The notes below the pieces were generated by a model. The model saw nothing but the letters and a program-made list of their open reading frames with translations, made no database searches and had not been told where the DNA came from. Positions 37,291 through 49,400 of a stretch of DNA of 64,000 nt are shown piece by piece (positions within the stretch are counted from its first letter, which is position 1; each line of letters opens with the position of its first letter). The stretch lies in NCBI RefSeq assembly GCF_028389875.1, contig NC_084663.1, forward strand, positions 208,599,876 through 208,663,875, written 5' to 3'. The position numbers and the translations under genes are program-made. Origin of the DNA: Rhea pennata. Lineage: Eukaryota; Chordata; Aves; Rheiformes; Rheidae.

Positions 37291-40200
37291 TACCTGAGTC
37301 AACGTGAAGCTTAGTGTGCATTCATATATTTATGTGATTTTTCTTCTTCTTAAAAAAATATAACAACTATTTTTGCTCCAGATAACTGATTCTGATCTTT
37401 TTGGGTCATTGTGTAAATCACATCTCCATGTCATCTTAGGATCTCATTTGAACTGAGAGTCTGCGACATGTCAGAAATCAAAGGGTTAATAACAAAGAAA
37501 GAATAAAAGAAGTAAAACAAACAAAAAAAGCCCAAATCTCACCTTAGATCCTGAGAATAAAAAAGGGTACAAGGAGATTTTATTTGAGTCCCTCAAACAA
37601 AACACTTTATTGCATGTGTGAAAATCAGTTCTTTCTGAATGGGTCATTGTTGCCATTTTTCTTTGTTGACAACCAAAACAAGCAAGTAAAGCTTATATAT
37701 TTAGATGCTGGCCATAGCCCAGGAGTTACTGGGGAGGTACAGTGAGACATCTACCCATATAAATGACTTTCAGTATAAGAGCTATTGCAAGTAAGATCTT
37801 TCACTAATGATAAACAAATTAGTTTATTTCACATACTATATAAACAGCACACTGAGTAAGAACAATTAGATTCAATAGGACAGGAGATTGAAATATTAGA
37901 CACATATCTTCTTCTATAATGAACAAAGTCTAGGGAACCTTACCAAGGTTCTAGTTTTCTGCTTCTTCTTGACCAGTTCATTAGAAATTAGCAGCTAATA
38001 GACAAGCTATAGGATAATCAATTTTTTAAATTAGATGTGTCCTCATCAGTCCTATGACAATATGGAAAAATCATGCACTGGCACAGTTGAAACTAGCAAC
38101 AGGGCTTAACTCTAACAGTAAGTTAGCACACTAACCAAGTAAAACCCTTCCAGTTATATTCACAATCCGCAATCAGTTTTTTCTTTGTACTGTTTTTATC
38201 CCTCAACCATATGTTTTACATATGCATTTGTAAGACACACCCAAGAATTGTATACTACACTGTGTAATGCAGTCTGCTCTAAATATCTTTTTTTTGCAAT
38301 AGTTATTAGTATACTTACAGTGATTCTTTATTGCAATTAGCACCAGTGTCAAGTTCAAATAGTTGCAAGATTTACTGCCTGACAAAGCCATCTGAATCTA
38401 AAATATCCCTGTGATTTAGCGTATAGACATTTTAAACCCTAATGTATTAATGTCTACAAAAATGCTGTTATTAACAGTAATGGGCCAATTACCCAAAAAA
38501 GAAAAATATGTTTTCTCATTACACACATCAGAGTCTTACTTTTATTTCTGTTCCATCAAAGTTTTGTGCGGGTGTTGTAGAAAACGGTAAAACTTAGCTA
38601 CATTTTTTGAAGGATAGCTGATTCTTGTTGTTATGCTTTCATCATCATCATTGTGAAAAGAACTAGTAAGAATAAAGATAATTAATCATCATTAATGTTT
38701 CAGCATAAGCTGAACACTGTAGTGGAGGATGTGTGTCAGATTTTGCTCTCAGCTCTTTCCTTCAGTCCTTTAGAAAGCTTGAAATCAAGGATGGATGTAC
38801 CTTACACTTAAGTGCACCCAGGGAAGCGTAACCACATGCTGGTTGAACAGGGAGCCACCTAGCTGCCTGTTCAAAAAGAAAAACTGAAATGCGCAGGACA
38901 GGGATGATTTTGACCATCTACGCACTATGAAGTCAGATGTGTGAGTCAGGGTTATGGGAAGGCATTTCTGTTTATGTATTCTAGCTAATGTGGTCCTCAA
39001 CTGACGATATGTCCTTAAGACTATTCTTTCTCAGAACAAAGCAGTACTCTTTGCTTTTCCTGTTAAAATTGACTAGAGGAAGAGATATTGCTGATCTTTC
39101 ATAGCATAGCTGAAAGGCTAAGGAGGTTGCAAGGATGTAGGAGATCTGAGTTCAGATCAGCCAAAGGGACTCAGAAACACACCTCACAAGAGAGAGGTTC
39201 TCCTAGCCTAATCAGGCTGTTGAGGTCTCCCATCCCACAGGTGAATGCTGCAATACTAGGCTGCTATATAAAACGTAAATGATGTGCTGATATTGGCTTT
39301 CTTCACACCTGCTGTGTTTTAAGCAATGGTAGTTACATCTCCATGTTATGAGCAGTCTGTGACTCTGTAAGACAGGCTGTGAGAACGTGCTGATCATATC
39401 AGGACTCTCAGGGGCTTGTGTATTCCTTTGCCTAATTCTTTTGTTTTAGTTTAAGTAGAAATAGGTGCCAAACTAGTCAGATGGGGCCAGTTTGGGGCAT
39501 ATGCAATACTCTGTCCACCTAAGGAACATTACAATCAAAACAGACTGGATGAGCTGTATCTCTCCTATCTCTCCAATACAATCATAATGAGATCCATTCT
39601 TTTGGGAATTATAAAATGATTTCAGGAAAGACAGCATTAACACTAGTTATGAGCTCTTTCTCTCTTTAGCTTTACAGTGGGGGATAGTCATTCTACAAAA
39701 TTGCACATTACTGGAACATTGACATTTACATTTATGAAATTCGATTGCAGTATCTCTTTACTTGAAAGACATCTAAATGGCTTTTGAATGCTCAGGAACA
39801 TAGTTCCAAAGAGTAATCAGGGAAGAATAGCGAGTTTATTGTCCAATAGTTTATAGGACTAGGCAGTGCATTGGCCTGCACTAAATATTTCCAGAGAAGT
39901 CAACAGCAATTCTGAGAAAGGAAAATGGTCCTGCTCTTGCACTGTGTGCTAGACGCCTGTTGAAGAGTATGACTCACACAAAAGTTCTTTCTCAGGGTTC
40001 TTCTGGTGACAAGGAGATCCCAAATCCAGCCTCCTGGGAATTCACCTGTAGCATAGGACAAAATGAAAGTGTAAAAAGACCTGATAGCTATCTTGGTACA
40101 TGCTGGTGTGAGCTGCAGTCAATCAGAAGTCCAGGATCCAGGACACTGTTGGCTTTAGAGTCACCTGTAAATCATGAGAGTCTAGTATGATGGTTGGGGA

Positions 40201-43062
40201 ATGATACTGCAAAGTCATTCTTCAAACTAAAATACAGCCTCACTGTTGTGCACAGTTAATAAGTCATCACAGCTTTCAATAACTATTTATGTCCTGAGGA
40301 GGTCCACTAGCTTTTCTGAGAATATGCTGTTAAAGACCAACAGCGCTGAGGCTAGGCCTCTGCTGTAGCCAGGGAACTGAGGACTCTTCTAACTATGACT
40401 GATGTGTTGTTTTCTATATGCTCCCCTTGTAGGAGGTAAAATCCGAAGTGATTTGTCTATATGAATTGATCTAGAAACTGCAAGAGAACTTCAGGAGAAG
40501 AGGAAGATATTAATACTACAGCTATATTAATAAACTAATCATGCATGGAAATGTTGCCTGGCTCTGAGGCTAACTGGCATGGAATAACCCATGTCCAGAG
40601 CATTAATGCTCCACACCCAAGGCAGCTGCATCCACACTGCCTGTTGTGCATGGTGTCATTTTTGACACCATCATACCCCACATGTTTGCAGGCAACCCTG
40701 TGAATGGTTGGCAGGACCAGCTATCCCGTCCTGTCTACCCCATAGGACATCAGAGTAGGAAGTCCTCTCCCACTAAAGACAAAGGTGCCACCATTTTGCA
40801 AAACATCATTACCCAGAAGCATGTCAGAACAGGAAGCCATTTTTGGCAACGTCTTACCCTACATGCTTTGATATTGCTCTGCAATTGGCTGTTTGCCTTT
40901 TTTTGGACATTATTATGTCTATGTGGTCTCAGAGCCCTCTCTGATTGGCAGCCCATTTCCTTTGGACCAGGAATTGCTCGGATATAAAAATATATACATT
41001 TATATACAATATATACATTATACACACACACACACACACACACGGACATTATACAAATATGTATAAATATGTATTTTTTTATACATACAATATGTATATT
41101 TCTATATGTGCATATATAAAGTATATACACACACACATTTATAAAGGTATATAAATTAAATGCATATATCCATAAAATTCTTGGTATAAAATGGATAAAG
41201 CTTTCTTTAATAAGATCTAATGGAACGAATAAGAAAAGTTTAAATGTGAATAGAAAGTAATTTAACAAAAGTAAAAAGCAAGTTTAGGGCTTTCCACTTT
41301 ACAAGGTCTGCAGAACAAGCTCTAAAATGTCTGGAGTGGGGGGAATGTCAAGGAGGCAGAGGGCACCAAAAGGTTGGTGGTAGGGGCATGAAGAAGTTGG
41401 AACATGCCTGAGGGCTATGGACCCCTCCTAGGAGACCCACCCAAGGGCCCTCCTGTGCAAACTGTCATGTGCAAGATGAGACCAATCCTGTGGGTTGGAC
41501 TCAGAGGCCTCTGCATCTGGTCCAGCCCAGCAAGATGACCATGCAGTATTACTGGGGCAGCCTTTGTGCTTTGCATAGTACCCAATGAAAAGGCCAATGG
41601 ACCAGTGAATCACAAACTATATGTTTGGCCTTCCAAAATAAGTACTCTTTGTTGGAGCGGCTTTTCCTGTTTCATGATGCAGTAGCTGTGGTCTCTAAGA
41701 GCACAGGTCCACAGGCCGCATCCCAAGGCCTGGATCTCGCTGCGTTTGCGGTAATTCATTGCACGCTCTGTCACCTGTCTCATTTCCAGCACTGACCTAA
41801 TGATAAGGGAACACACGGCACCAGCCTGCACCCCGCCATGGTTTATGGGTGGCTCTATGGCCCACCCCAGCCACAGCAGAGGGAGCTCAGTAAAGACATC
41901 TAATTACCTTTGAGAAGCAAGAGTCCTAACTTTGTCACTTCACCTTTGAAAAGGGGAAGTTTCCTTAAATATTCCCTTAATTTCCAATGAAGCTGTCACT
42001 CAGCTGTATTTTTCAGGCATTCATAGTATGTTTTAAGTAAAATGCAAAATTCTTGTTTGGATAGCAGTTTGTGCAATAATTAAGCTTGTAATTGTTCTTT
42101 ATAGTGCATTTGTAGGTAAAGAAACTCCAGACCACACTGCTGGCTCCACAGATCTGCGTATGCTGACATACTTTAAATTGATAAAGCAAGTTCTGAGGTT
42201 TAATTCTGTTAATTTCCATGGAAAGTTCATAGGGCTAAGGAGAATGCATTGTAATCTATTTTAGCTTTTGTATCACAAAATCATCATTACTAGTGAGTGA
42301 TTTGCAATTCAATAACACCAAAACAACTTGACTTCCTGATTCTCTGCTGAATCTGCTGTCAGTTAGGACTAAGACCCAAACTATTTTACTTGCAAATATG
42401 TTGTAGAGTCATAGAGGTTCCAAGAGTATTTTTTAAAAGAGAGGAATTATATTTGAAGGTTAATTGTGACTTTTAAAATGCACATAAATCATTGCATTGC
42501 AAGTATATAAACAACCACTATTTTACCTGGATGTTTCTCTTTTGAACTCTTGGTAGAAAAAAGGTGGACAAAGTGATTTAAAGAAATGCTTAGCATATAT
42601 TCTGTGTTGCACCTTGGACAGCACTCAATGCATCTGTTTCTTTTCTGTGACTAAAGCATTTTTGTATAGAAAGAGTCTTTTCTGTGATCACATTATCTAG
42701 AAATATGGCTACCAGGTTGTTGCTGGCAGCATGTTTCCATTTTATTTTGTAAGCTGGTATCTTAAGAGGCTGATCTCAGTGAAAAACAACATCACTTATC
42801 TGTACTATGGACTCCAGGGGACTCTTAACTATAGAGTTTTCATTGCTGGCAGTACAAAGAGAGTTGCTTTAAAGAGCTTTAAAATATTACATAACATTAG
42901 AATGAAAATCAAAGTCTTCCAAAGTATTATTAGTGAGCTGTGCAGCCAGTAAAGAATAGTCAAAGAAATCATAAAATAGATTTCAGTTAAAAAATGATTT
43001 ATCCAAAGTTCCTCACAAATCATTTGCAATTTCCAACTTCTTATCCTTGCACAGAAATAATT
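37291..43062. other. Non-coding DNA before the tandem array
   Basis: No gene is recognised. The stretch holds an AT-rich low-complexity block with (AC)11 (40981-41160). A more GC-rich region at about 41300-41880 has a scatter of chance open frames. The last 300 bases have no visible similarity to the array that starts at 43063. Confidence 0.5.
41022..41043 (+). repeat. (AC)11 microsatellite in AT-rich block
   Basis: Eleven AC repeats flanked on both sides by TATA/CATA-rich low-complexity sequence (about 40981-41160). Likely polymorphic in length. Confidence 0.95.
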
Positions 43063-45340
43063 CTGAGCAAAGAATTGAAGAGGAAGGATAGATTCCATGG
43101 ACTTCACTGCTTTTAGGTTCTCATTGCTAACAATTTTCTCAAAGTAATCCAAAGACTTGAATTTCACCCCCAAAGATGGAGACTCCAGGATCACGAGGCA
43201 GTCAGCTATTTCCCTGCAAGATGTGTGCCATAGGCAACAGTTTTGGGCAAGGGAAGGCTTGAGGAAAGGGTTTGGTGATTGGCCCCAGCACAAACAACGT
43301 GGATGGTGGGTCTCACTTCTGCCCTAGTAACTTCTTCCTGCCACTTGTCAGCTCTGAAGAGCTGAGGGTCTCCCTTCACAGGATTCCTTCTCTCTGGGGC
43401 TGGGGCTGTCTAGAGGAGAAAGAGCAGTGTTTTCTGAAGGGAGTGGAGAGAGCAAATGCGGGGCAAAGCCCTGCACCGCCTCCCGGCTGGAGAGATGACA
43501 GTCTGCCTTTCAGGCTGCTCCGCTGGCCTCTCTCCTGCCTCTCACAAAGAGGCGCTTGCTGGTTTTGCCTTTCAGGGACGGAGAGCGAGGCTTGTAGAAC
43601 AACGTCCCTGTACCTGCTCAGATCTTTGGTTCGCTGTGACCGTAAGTAACACTTGGAGGACAGTAAGGGGAGTGGTGTGGGCTTGACTGCACGCACACTA
43701 AACGTGGCCCAAGCTCCTCTCCCCGGTTCAACTGAGAAAGGTCACGCCAGTGGTGAGGCACAGAGATGCTAAGTGCTCACAAAGGTTGTGTTATCCAGGT
43801 GACTTGTGTTCTGCTGAACTGTACTGAAGCAGCTGAAGAATCTGCCTGGAGAGTTAGAAGCCGGGCTGCCCCAGGGGCGACGTTTTAAGCTCAGGAAGGC
43901 TCCAAGCACAAACAGCAGCAAATTGCAGGGGAGATCCCATCCCTCTAAGTCTGTCTGCGTGAGGCAGTCCCCGTAAAATAGTTGTGCCTGTAGAAGCGGA
44001 GTTGCTCACAGCTTCTGCTGCTTCTACTGACACCAGACTTCTGACCTGTGCTTTCCGCCGAGTTGTGCAGGATAGGGAGCCTTTGACCACGTTGTTGTTG
44101 AGAGGGCACTCTGCGGCAGCGTATCCGTATTTCTTTCAGCTCTGAGAATAAGAGAGAAAATGCGCCTGGTTGTGAAGGCAGTGGGATCTGTGTTTGGAGA
44201 CCACCGGAGTAAGGTGAGGTGGTTGCGGAAGGGATGGTACCGCGGTGAGTGGCAGCAAAAGCACTTCCCTCTGTGTCGACCCTGGCAAGGAAGTGAGAGT
44301 AGGGTGCTATTTTGGACGTAGCCCAAGTTTCCGGCTCTGTCCTGCTAGCAGCAGAGCTACTGTGAGGAGGGGGCCTTGGGGACTGCCTTGTCCAGTGGCT
44401 GGGACTGCCGAATGAGCAGCTGGGCACATCTTCCGGGTGATGGTTGACGAGCTCTAAGTGGAGCCTTGCAAAGAGGCGGGAGAGAGACTGCCGAGGGGAA
44501 GGGGCATGCCGCATTCTTGCATTGGCTAAAGAGGAGGCCTGGTGGTGAAGCCCAGCAGTGAAACCAGAAGCTAAGAAATCTTCTGCCTCCTTGTCAGCCC
44601 TCCACAGATCCTAGGGACTTTATGTGTATACCGGTGAGAGGCAGCTTTCCTTGAGCTTTTGGCGAGAAGGACTAATCGCTCCCCTCCTTGGCAATCGCTC
44701 CCTGGCAGGTGAAGGCTGCGATCCTCTCTTTCATGAAGGAGCTGTTCTGCTCTGGTGTGGAGAACTGTTTGGCGTGGGGCATGGTGGCCTATATTTTCAC
44801 AGAGTTCAGTCGGGCCACCAGCAGGCTGGTAAGAGCGGACCTTGACGGTTTGGACTGTGTTCTGCGCCCTTGTGTGTTGACGGCTCCACTGAAGCTGTGG
44901 AGGCGCCCAGGCTCTGGAGTCCCGGGTGTCACAAACTGATTGGCATCCAAAGGGGCATGCCCCATGGGTATCTCTGCCGCAAAAGACAGCAAAAGACAGA
45001 TGCATGGGCTAAGCAGGACAAGCTGGAAAAGCCCTCTGATTGTTTCCTTGTCCTCTGCCCCTCCCAAGCCTCTCCTGTCCTCTCAAGAAGTCTGGGGCTC
45101 TGTGTCCTTTCAGGAAGCAAAGGGGCCATTGGCAAATGGCTTTCTTGAGTGTTGACAGCCAGCTCCGCAGCGGGGAAATCCTCGTAGATGGTTCGCTAGA
45201 AGAGTGACTTGCTGAAGATCTTAATTCTGCCTGGGCCTTTTCTCGCCAAGAGGAATTCTTGGTTATTCATTTGCTATGAGGCTGCTGCAGGCCTCATATG
45301 GCTGCATGGAGAAAAGCGGAAAGGACTCCCACTCCCACTT

Positions 45341-45358
45341 CCTCCTCCTCCTCCTCCT
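45341..45358 (+). repeat. (CCT)n microsatellite, varies among units
   Basis: CCT occurs 6 times in unit A here, 5 times in unit B (about 50410-50424), 5 times in unit C (about 55476-55490) and 7 times in unit D (60541-60561). It lies in the intron before exon 4. Confidence 0.93.
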
Positions 45359-46114
45359 CGCTGAGGCCAGTCGTGCTATATTTCCAGTGCAGCAAAAGAG
45401 CGTGACTCCTCTGGAGAACACAGTTCCTTGCATTTCCTTTGGTGTCACTACAAGAGTGCTCGTGCCACGGAGCACCTCCTGTGCTTAATACACAATCTCC
45501 GTGACTGGGCTGTGCATCCAGACAGGCAGTGGCTCTCTGTGGCTCCATTCTGTGTAGCTTTTCCTGCAGCAGGGGATCTGCCACGCTGTTTCCCCCTGTC
45601 TTCTCGCCAGCACACTCTAAGGCTTCCCATTCTTGTCTTTTCTCAGGTGACGTGTGCTCCCAAATCAAAAGCCCCTACTTTCTCCTCCTGAAACCCCTAG
45701 CCTCCAACTGAAGAAAGAGGAACCGAGGGGAGTGTGTGCAAACGTCTGTCTTGCAGGAGTCAAGAGACCTATCTGAGAGGGAAGCGCTGGAAGAAAGCAC
45801 GCTTCAAAGTCTGTGCTTGCAAGTCCTTCACTCTCTGGACATCTCAGCGAGCGGGATGGCGAGAGTAAGTTGTCTGAGCACCGGGTGCTCCTTCTGGCCT
45901 TGAGGATGCTTTCTTCTAGCCCTCGTCCTCTCCACTGAGAAGCTCTTCAGAGCCTGAGGCTGCGAGAAGGTCATGTCAGAGGGGAGGGGAAAGAGCGTCT
46001 TGTGAGTTACAACGCAAGAGGTGGGCTCAAGTGAAGATCAGGGCAGTGGCCTGGAACGAGAAGAGGTAGAGGAGAAAGGCCAGGAGAGATGGGAAGTGGC
46101 AGCGTGGAGCAGGG

Positions 46115-46185
46115 GCATTGGTGGTTCAGTGGTAGAATTCTCGCCCGCCACGCGGGAGGCCCGGGTTCGATTCCCGGCCAATGCA
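46115..46185 (+). tRNA. tRNA-Gly(GCC)-like gene, unit A, C33 variant
   Basis: Seventy-one bases fold as a full cloverleaf: acceptor stem GCATTGG with CCAATGC, D arm, anticodon stem CTCGC with GCGGG, and T arm with GGTTCGATTCC (box B). Box A (TGGTTCAGTGG) is also intact. The anticodon is GCC (46147-46149). The base before it, normally the near-invariant U33, is C (46146). No T4 terminator follows for about 580 bases. CCA is not encoded, as expected in eukaryotes. It could be a working gene, a tRNA pseudogene, or a Pol III/TFIIIC binding site only. Confidence 0.85.
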
Positions 46186-46218
46186 GCGTTCCTATTTAGC
46201 TCCGGAAGTGCAGCTTAC

Positions 46219-46402
46219 GGGAGTGGACGGTGTGGTGGATTGAGAGCTGGCCGGAAGGCAGAGCTCGGAGGGCTCTCCTCAGCGGTGCAGAGTCTAGTTG
46301 GAAGCCTGTGGCTGCTACGGGGTCCAGTCTTGTTCAACTTATTCCTCAGTGACATGGGTGAAGGGACAGAGAGCCTGCCCAGCAAGTTTACTGATGATCC
46401 CC
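46219..46402 (+). mobile_element. CR1 reverse-transcriptase fragment, unit A
   Basis: Matches the CR1 copy at about 29390-29595, from the GGATTGAGAGC segment (WIEN region) through GTCCAGTCTTGTTCAACTT (GPVLFN) to TTTACTGATGATCC, the decayed FADD region. It begins 33 bases after the tRNA and has no CR1 3' tail, so it is an internal fragment and not a tRNA-CR1 SINE. Confidence 0.88.
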
Positions 46403-49400
46403 AAAGCCCATCACCAATGTCGGAGATGCGTCAGAGACTAGCCTGGGAACCGGGGCTACCATGGGAAGTGTCTTGATGTGTACACATTTGCACGGTGTGA
46501 GTAGGTGTGATCCTGGAGAACGCAGATGCCTGGTGGCTGAGAGCGCAGGAAATGAGTCTTCTAAGTACGGGTAGGTTACAACTGCCCATCCTGCACTCCA
46601 CTGCCTCCTAGTCTGGGCAAAGACATCAGCACCTTCTGCTGCCCTCTTCTGCCCCTTCTCTCTGGTGTGCTGCCCCAAACCTTGGCTAGGGAGTGGCTTA
46701 ATCCCAGGTGAATGTGGACTCAGAGCTCTTGCATCCCCAGCCTAGTTCCTGCTAAAGCAAGAATGCCTTTTGCATGGAAGCAGACTTGGGGGAAGTTGTC
46801 AAGCTCTTGAGAACATAGGCCTTTTTCCCCACCCCCCTGCAGGAGTGAGGCCTGGGGAGGCTTTCCAGCTGTCTCAAGTGATGCGCTCTGTGCTCAGAGA
46901 GCCAGGGAAGTTGAGACCAGTGTGTCACGGGCTTTGACAGTCGTTGATGCATCTGCCTGTGTTGTTTCAGCTCTGCAGTTGATGCAGGAAGACCATCATC
47001 CCAGTGTGCAGCAGGCAGCAGCTCAGGTCCTCAGAGACAACTGGCCAGAGCTGTGAAATGTTCAGACCAGCTCGGAGGTCACCAGAGTGCACCTCCCCCA
47101 GGAAAGTGAAGGGTGAGAAGGCCGTGCTAGCAGGGAGCCAGTGCACTCAGCTGACAAAAATAAAGCCTTGCTTGTGGAGCAGAAGCTCGTGCAGTGCTCG
47201 CTTGTGGCCGAGGCCTCTTGACAAGCCCCTGGCTCTGGCAGGGCTGTTGTGGTGCCTGCGGACCTGCTGTCCTTGCAGTGTGTCTGAGCTGTATGTGTAT
47301 GGGGGAAGGGAGGTAGAGAGGGCTGTGAATCCTAACCTGACCTTGAACGCCATGAGGTGGTGAAGTGATTCCAGAATGCATATGTGGGAGGGTTGTGTTC
47401 TGGCAAGGCGGGGATTGATCTTCCAGAGCCTGGAGGAGTAGCCTCTGGCCATTTGTGGGTGTTTGGACTCTGGTTTTTGTGTTGCTGACCCCTCAGGGGG
47501 GCCTTGCCCAAGGAAAACCTGAGGAAGAAGCGAGGGGGGAAGGGGAATCGCCCTTGTTTGGATGACAAAGTGCCAGAGAGGTCTAAGTAAGAAGTCTCCC
47601 AGGAAGCACTGGGAGTGCTCTTCTGTTCTTTCTAAAACGTGGCTCCTCTTAGCGACTGGTGAAGGAAGAGCTGCCTGGGAAGACCTTGTGCCCTGAGACG
47701 CTCCTCCTGAGCCACAGAGAAAGCTCGGTGATGCTCTGGGGAGGAAGACGGAGGACCTGGGCAGGGCTCTGGCAGGCATGGGACCTGGGAGCAAGCCAGG
47801 AAGAGGGCAGGTAGCTGTAGAAGTAGGGGCACACGAGGACTTCGAGCACCCAAGCCTCTACTCAGAAGGGTGCTCGTGTGTGTCACACCCGCAGGCATCC
47901 TGTATGGCAGCAGGGTGCAAAATGCCAGGCCCTAGAAAGAGAGAGAGTGGAGTAGTACTGCTTGGGCTGTGGACGGAACTACCCAGGCTGTATTCAACAC
48001 AAAACACAGCAGGTGGAAAGAGAGCTGATTTCAGTGCATTACTTATGTTTTATGTAGCAGCCTTGTGTTACAGCATTCACCTGTGGGATGGGAGAAGCCC
48101 ACAGCTTGTCCTGATGAGGCTGGGAAGGGGCTGAGCAAGGAATTGAAGAGGAACGATAGATTCCATGGACTTCACTGCTTTTAGGTTCTCATTGCTAACA
48201 ATTTTCTCAAAGTAATCCAAAGACTTGAATTTCACCCCCAAAGATGGAGACTCCAGGATCACGAGGCAGTCAGCTATTTCCCTACAAGATGTGTGCCATA
48301 GGCAACAGTTTTGGGCAAGGGAAGGCTTGAGGAAAGGGTTTGGTGATTGGCGCCAGCACAAACAATGTGGATGGTGGGTCTCACTTCTGCCCTAGTAACT
48401 TCTTCCTGCCACTTGTCAGCTCTGAAGAGCTGAGGGTCTCCCTTCACAGGATTCCTTCTCTCCGGGGCTGGGGCTGTCTAGAGGAGAAAGAGCAGTGTTT
48501 TCTGAAGGGAGTGGAGAGAGCAAATGCGGGGCAAAGCCCTGCACCGCCTCCCGGCTGGAGAGATGACAGTCTGCCTTTCAGGCTGCTCCGCTGGCCTCTC
48601 TCCTGCCTCTCACAAAGAGGCGCTTGCTGGTTTTGCCTTTCAGGGACGGAGAGCGAGGCTTGTAGAACAACGTCCCTGTACCTGCTCAGATCTTTGGTTC
48701 GCTGTGACCGTAAGTAACACTTGGAGGACAGTAAGGGGAGTGGTGTGGGCTTGACTGCACGCACACTAAACGTGGCCCAAGCTCCTCTCCCCGGTTCAAC
48801 TGAGAAAGGTCACGCCAGTGGTGAGGCACAGAGATGCTAAGTGCTCACAAAGGTTGTGTTATCCAGGTGACTTGTGTTCTGCTGAACTGTACTGAAGCAG
48901 CTGAAGAATCTGCCTGGAGAGTTAGAAGCCGGGCTGCCCCAGGGGCGACGTTTTAAGCTCAGGAAGGCTCCAAGCACAAACAGCAGCAAATTGCAGGGGA
49001 GATCCCATCCCTCTAAGTCTGTCTGCGTGAGGCAGTCCCCGTAAAATAGTTGTGCCTGTAGAAGCGGAGTTGCTCACAGCTTCTGCTGCTTCTACTGACA
49101 CCAGACTTCTGACCTGTGCTTTCCGCCGAGTTGTGCAGGATAGGGAGCCTTTGACCACGTTGTTGTTGAGAGGGCACTCTGCGGCAGCGTATCCGTATTT
49201 CTTTCAGCTCTGAGAATAAGAGAGAAAATGCGCCTGGTTGTGAAGGCAGTGGGATCTGTGTTTGGAGACCACCGGAGTAAGGTGAGGTGGTTGCGGAAGG
49301 GATGGTACCGCGGTGAGTGGCAGCAAAAGCACTTCCCTCTGTGTCGACCCTGGCAAGGAAGTGAGAGTAGGGTGCTATTCTGGACCTAGCCCAGGTTTCC

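Larger units (their letters stand above)
43576..47056 (+). pseudogene. MROH-like gene fragment, unit A
   Basis: Four exons join in phase on GT-AG sites: 43576-43641, 44140-44213, 44709-44828 and 45757-45864. The joined peptide contains TESEACRTTSLYLLRSLVR, EKMRLVVKAVGSVFGDH, VKAAILSFMKELF, NCLAWGMVAYIFTEFSR and LQSLCLQVLHSLDISASGM. From memory this matches a contiguous stretch of avian maestro HEAT-like repeat (MROH) proteins, usually followed by an LWPRLL segment that is absent here. A later acceptor at 46970 opens an exon to TGA at 47054-47056 (LQLMQEDHHPSVQQAAAQVL), with AATAAA at 47159-47164. That exon needs phase 1, while exon 4 ends in phase 0, so they do not join directly. The 5' exons and the long middle of an MROH gene are not found. 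Most likely it is an internally deleted gene fragment; a short transcribed gene cannot be excluded. Unit A alone has Cys for Arg in FCSG. Confidence 0.7.

Noticed and set aside
40640-40995. Possible LTR or promoter with a CCAAT-like and a TATA-like element
   Set aside because: No defined ends, no flanking duplication and no second copy in the window. The TATA-like bases merge into a low-complexity AT/CA block.
43945-44514. A 189-codon - strand open frame in units A-C (shortened in D)
   Set aside because: It lies antisense to the phase-consistent exon 2 and has low-complexity Ser/Arg/Pro composition. The unit D variants shorten it, which suggests no selection on it.
46115-46402. A tRNA-headed SINE with a CR1 tail
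   Set aside because: The CR1 part is an internal reverse-transcriptase fragment and lacks the CR1 3' end that such SINEs use. The tRNA part is also too perfect for an old SINE head.
46021-46476. A 151-codon + strand open frame covering the tRNA and the CR1 fragment
   Set aside because: It reads straight through the tRNA-like gene and into CR1 sequence out of any known context, so it is a chance frame.
47147-47794. A 215-codon - strand open frame repeated in every unit
   Set aside because: It overlaps the + strand terminal exon and polyadenylation region, is rich in Ser/Pro/Arg/Leu as expected from GC-rich shadow frames, and has no recognised domain. Repetition follows only from the tandem array.
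45757-48709. Exon 4 of one unit splicing into exon 1 of the next to give a long HEAT-repeat protein
   Set aside because: Exon 4 ends in phase 0 and exon 1 needs one carried base, so the junction would shift the frame. A polyadenylation signal also lies between them.
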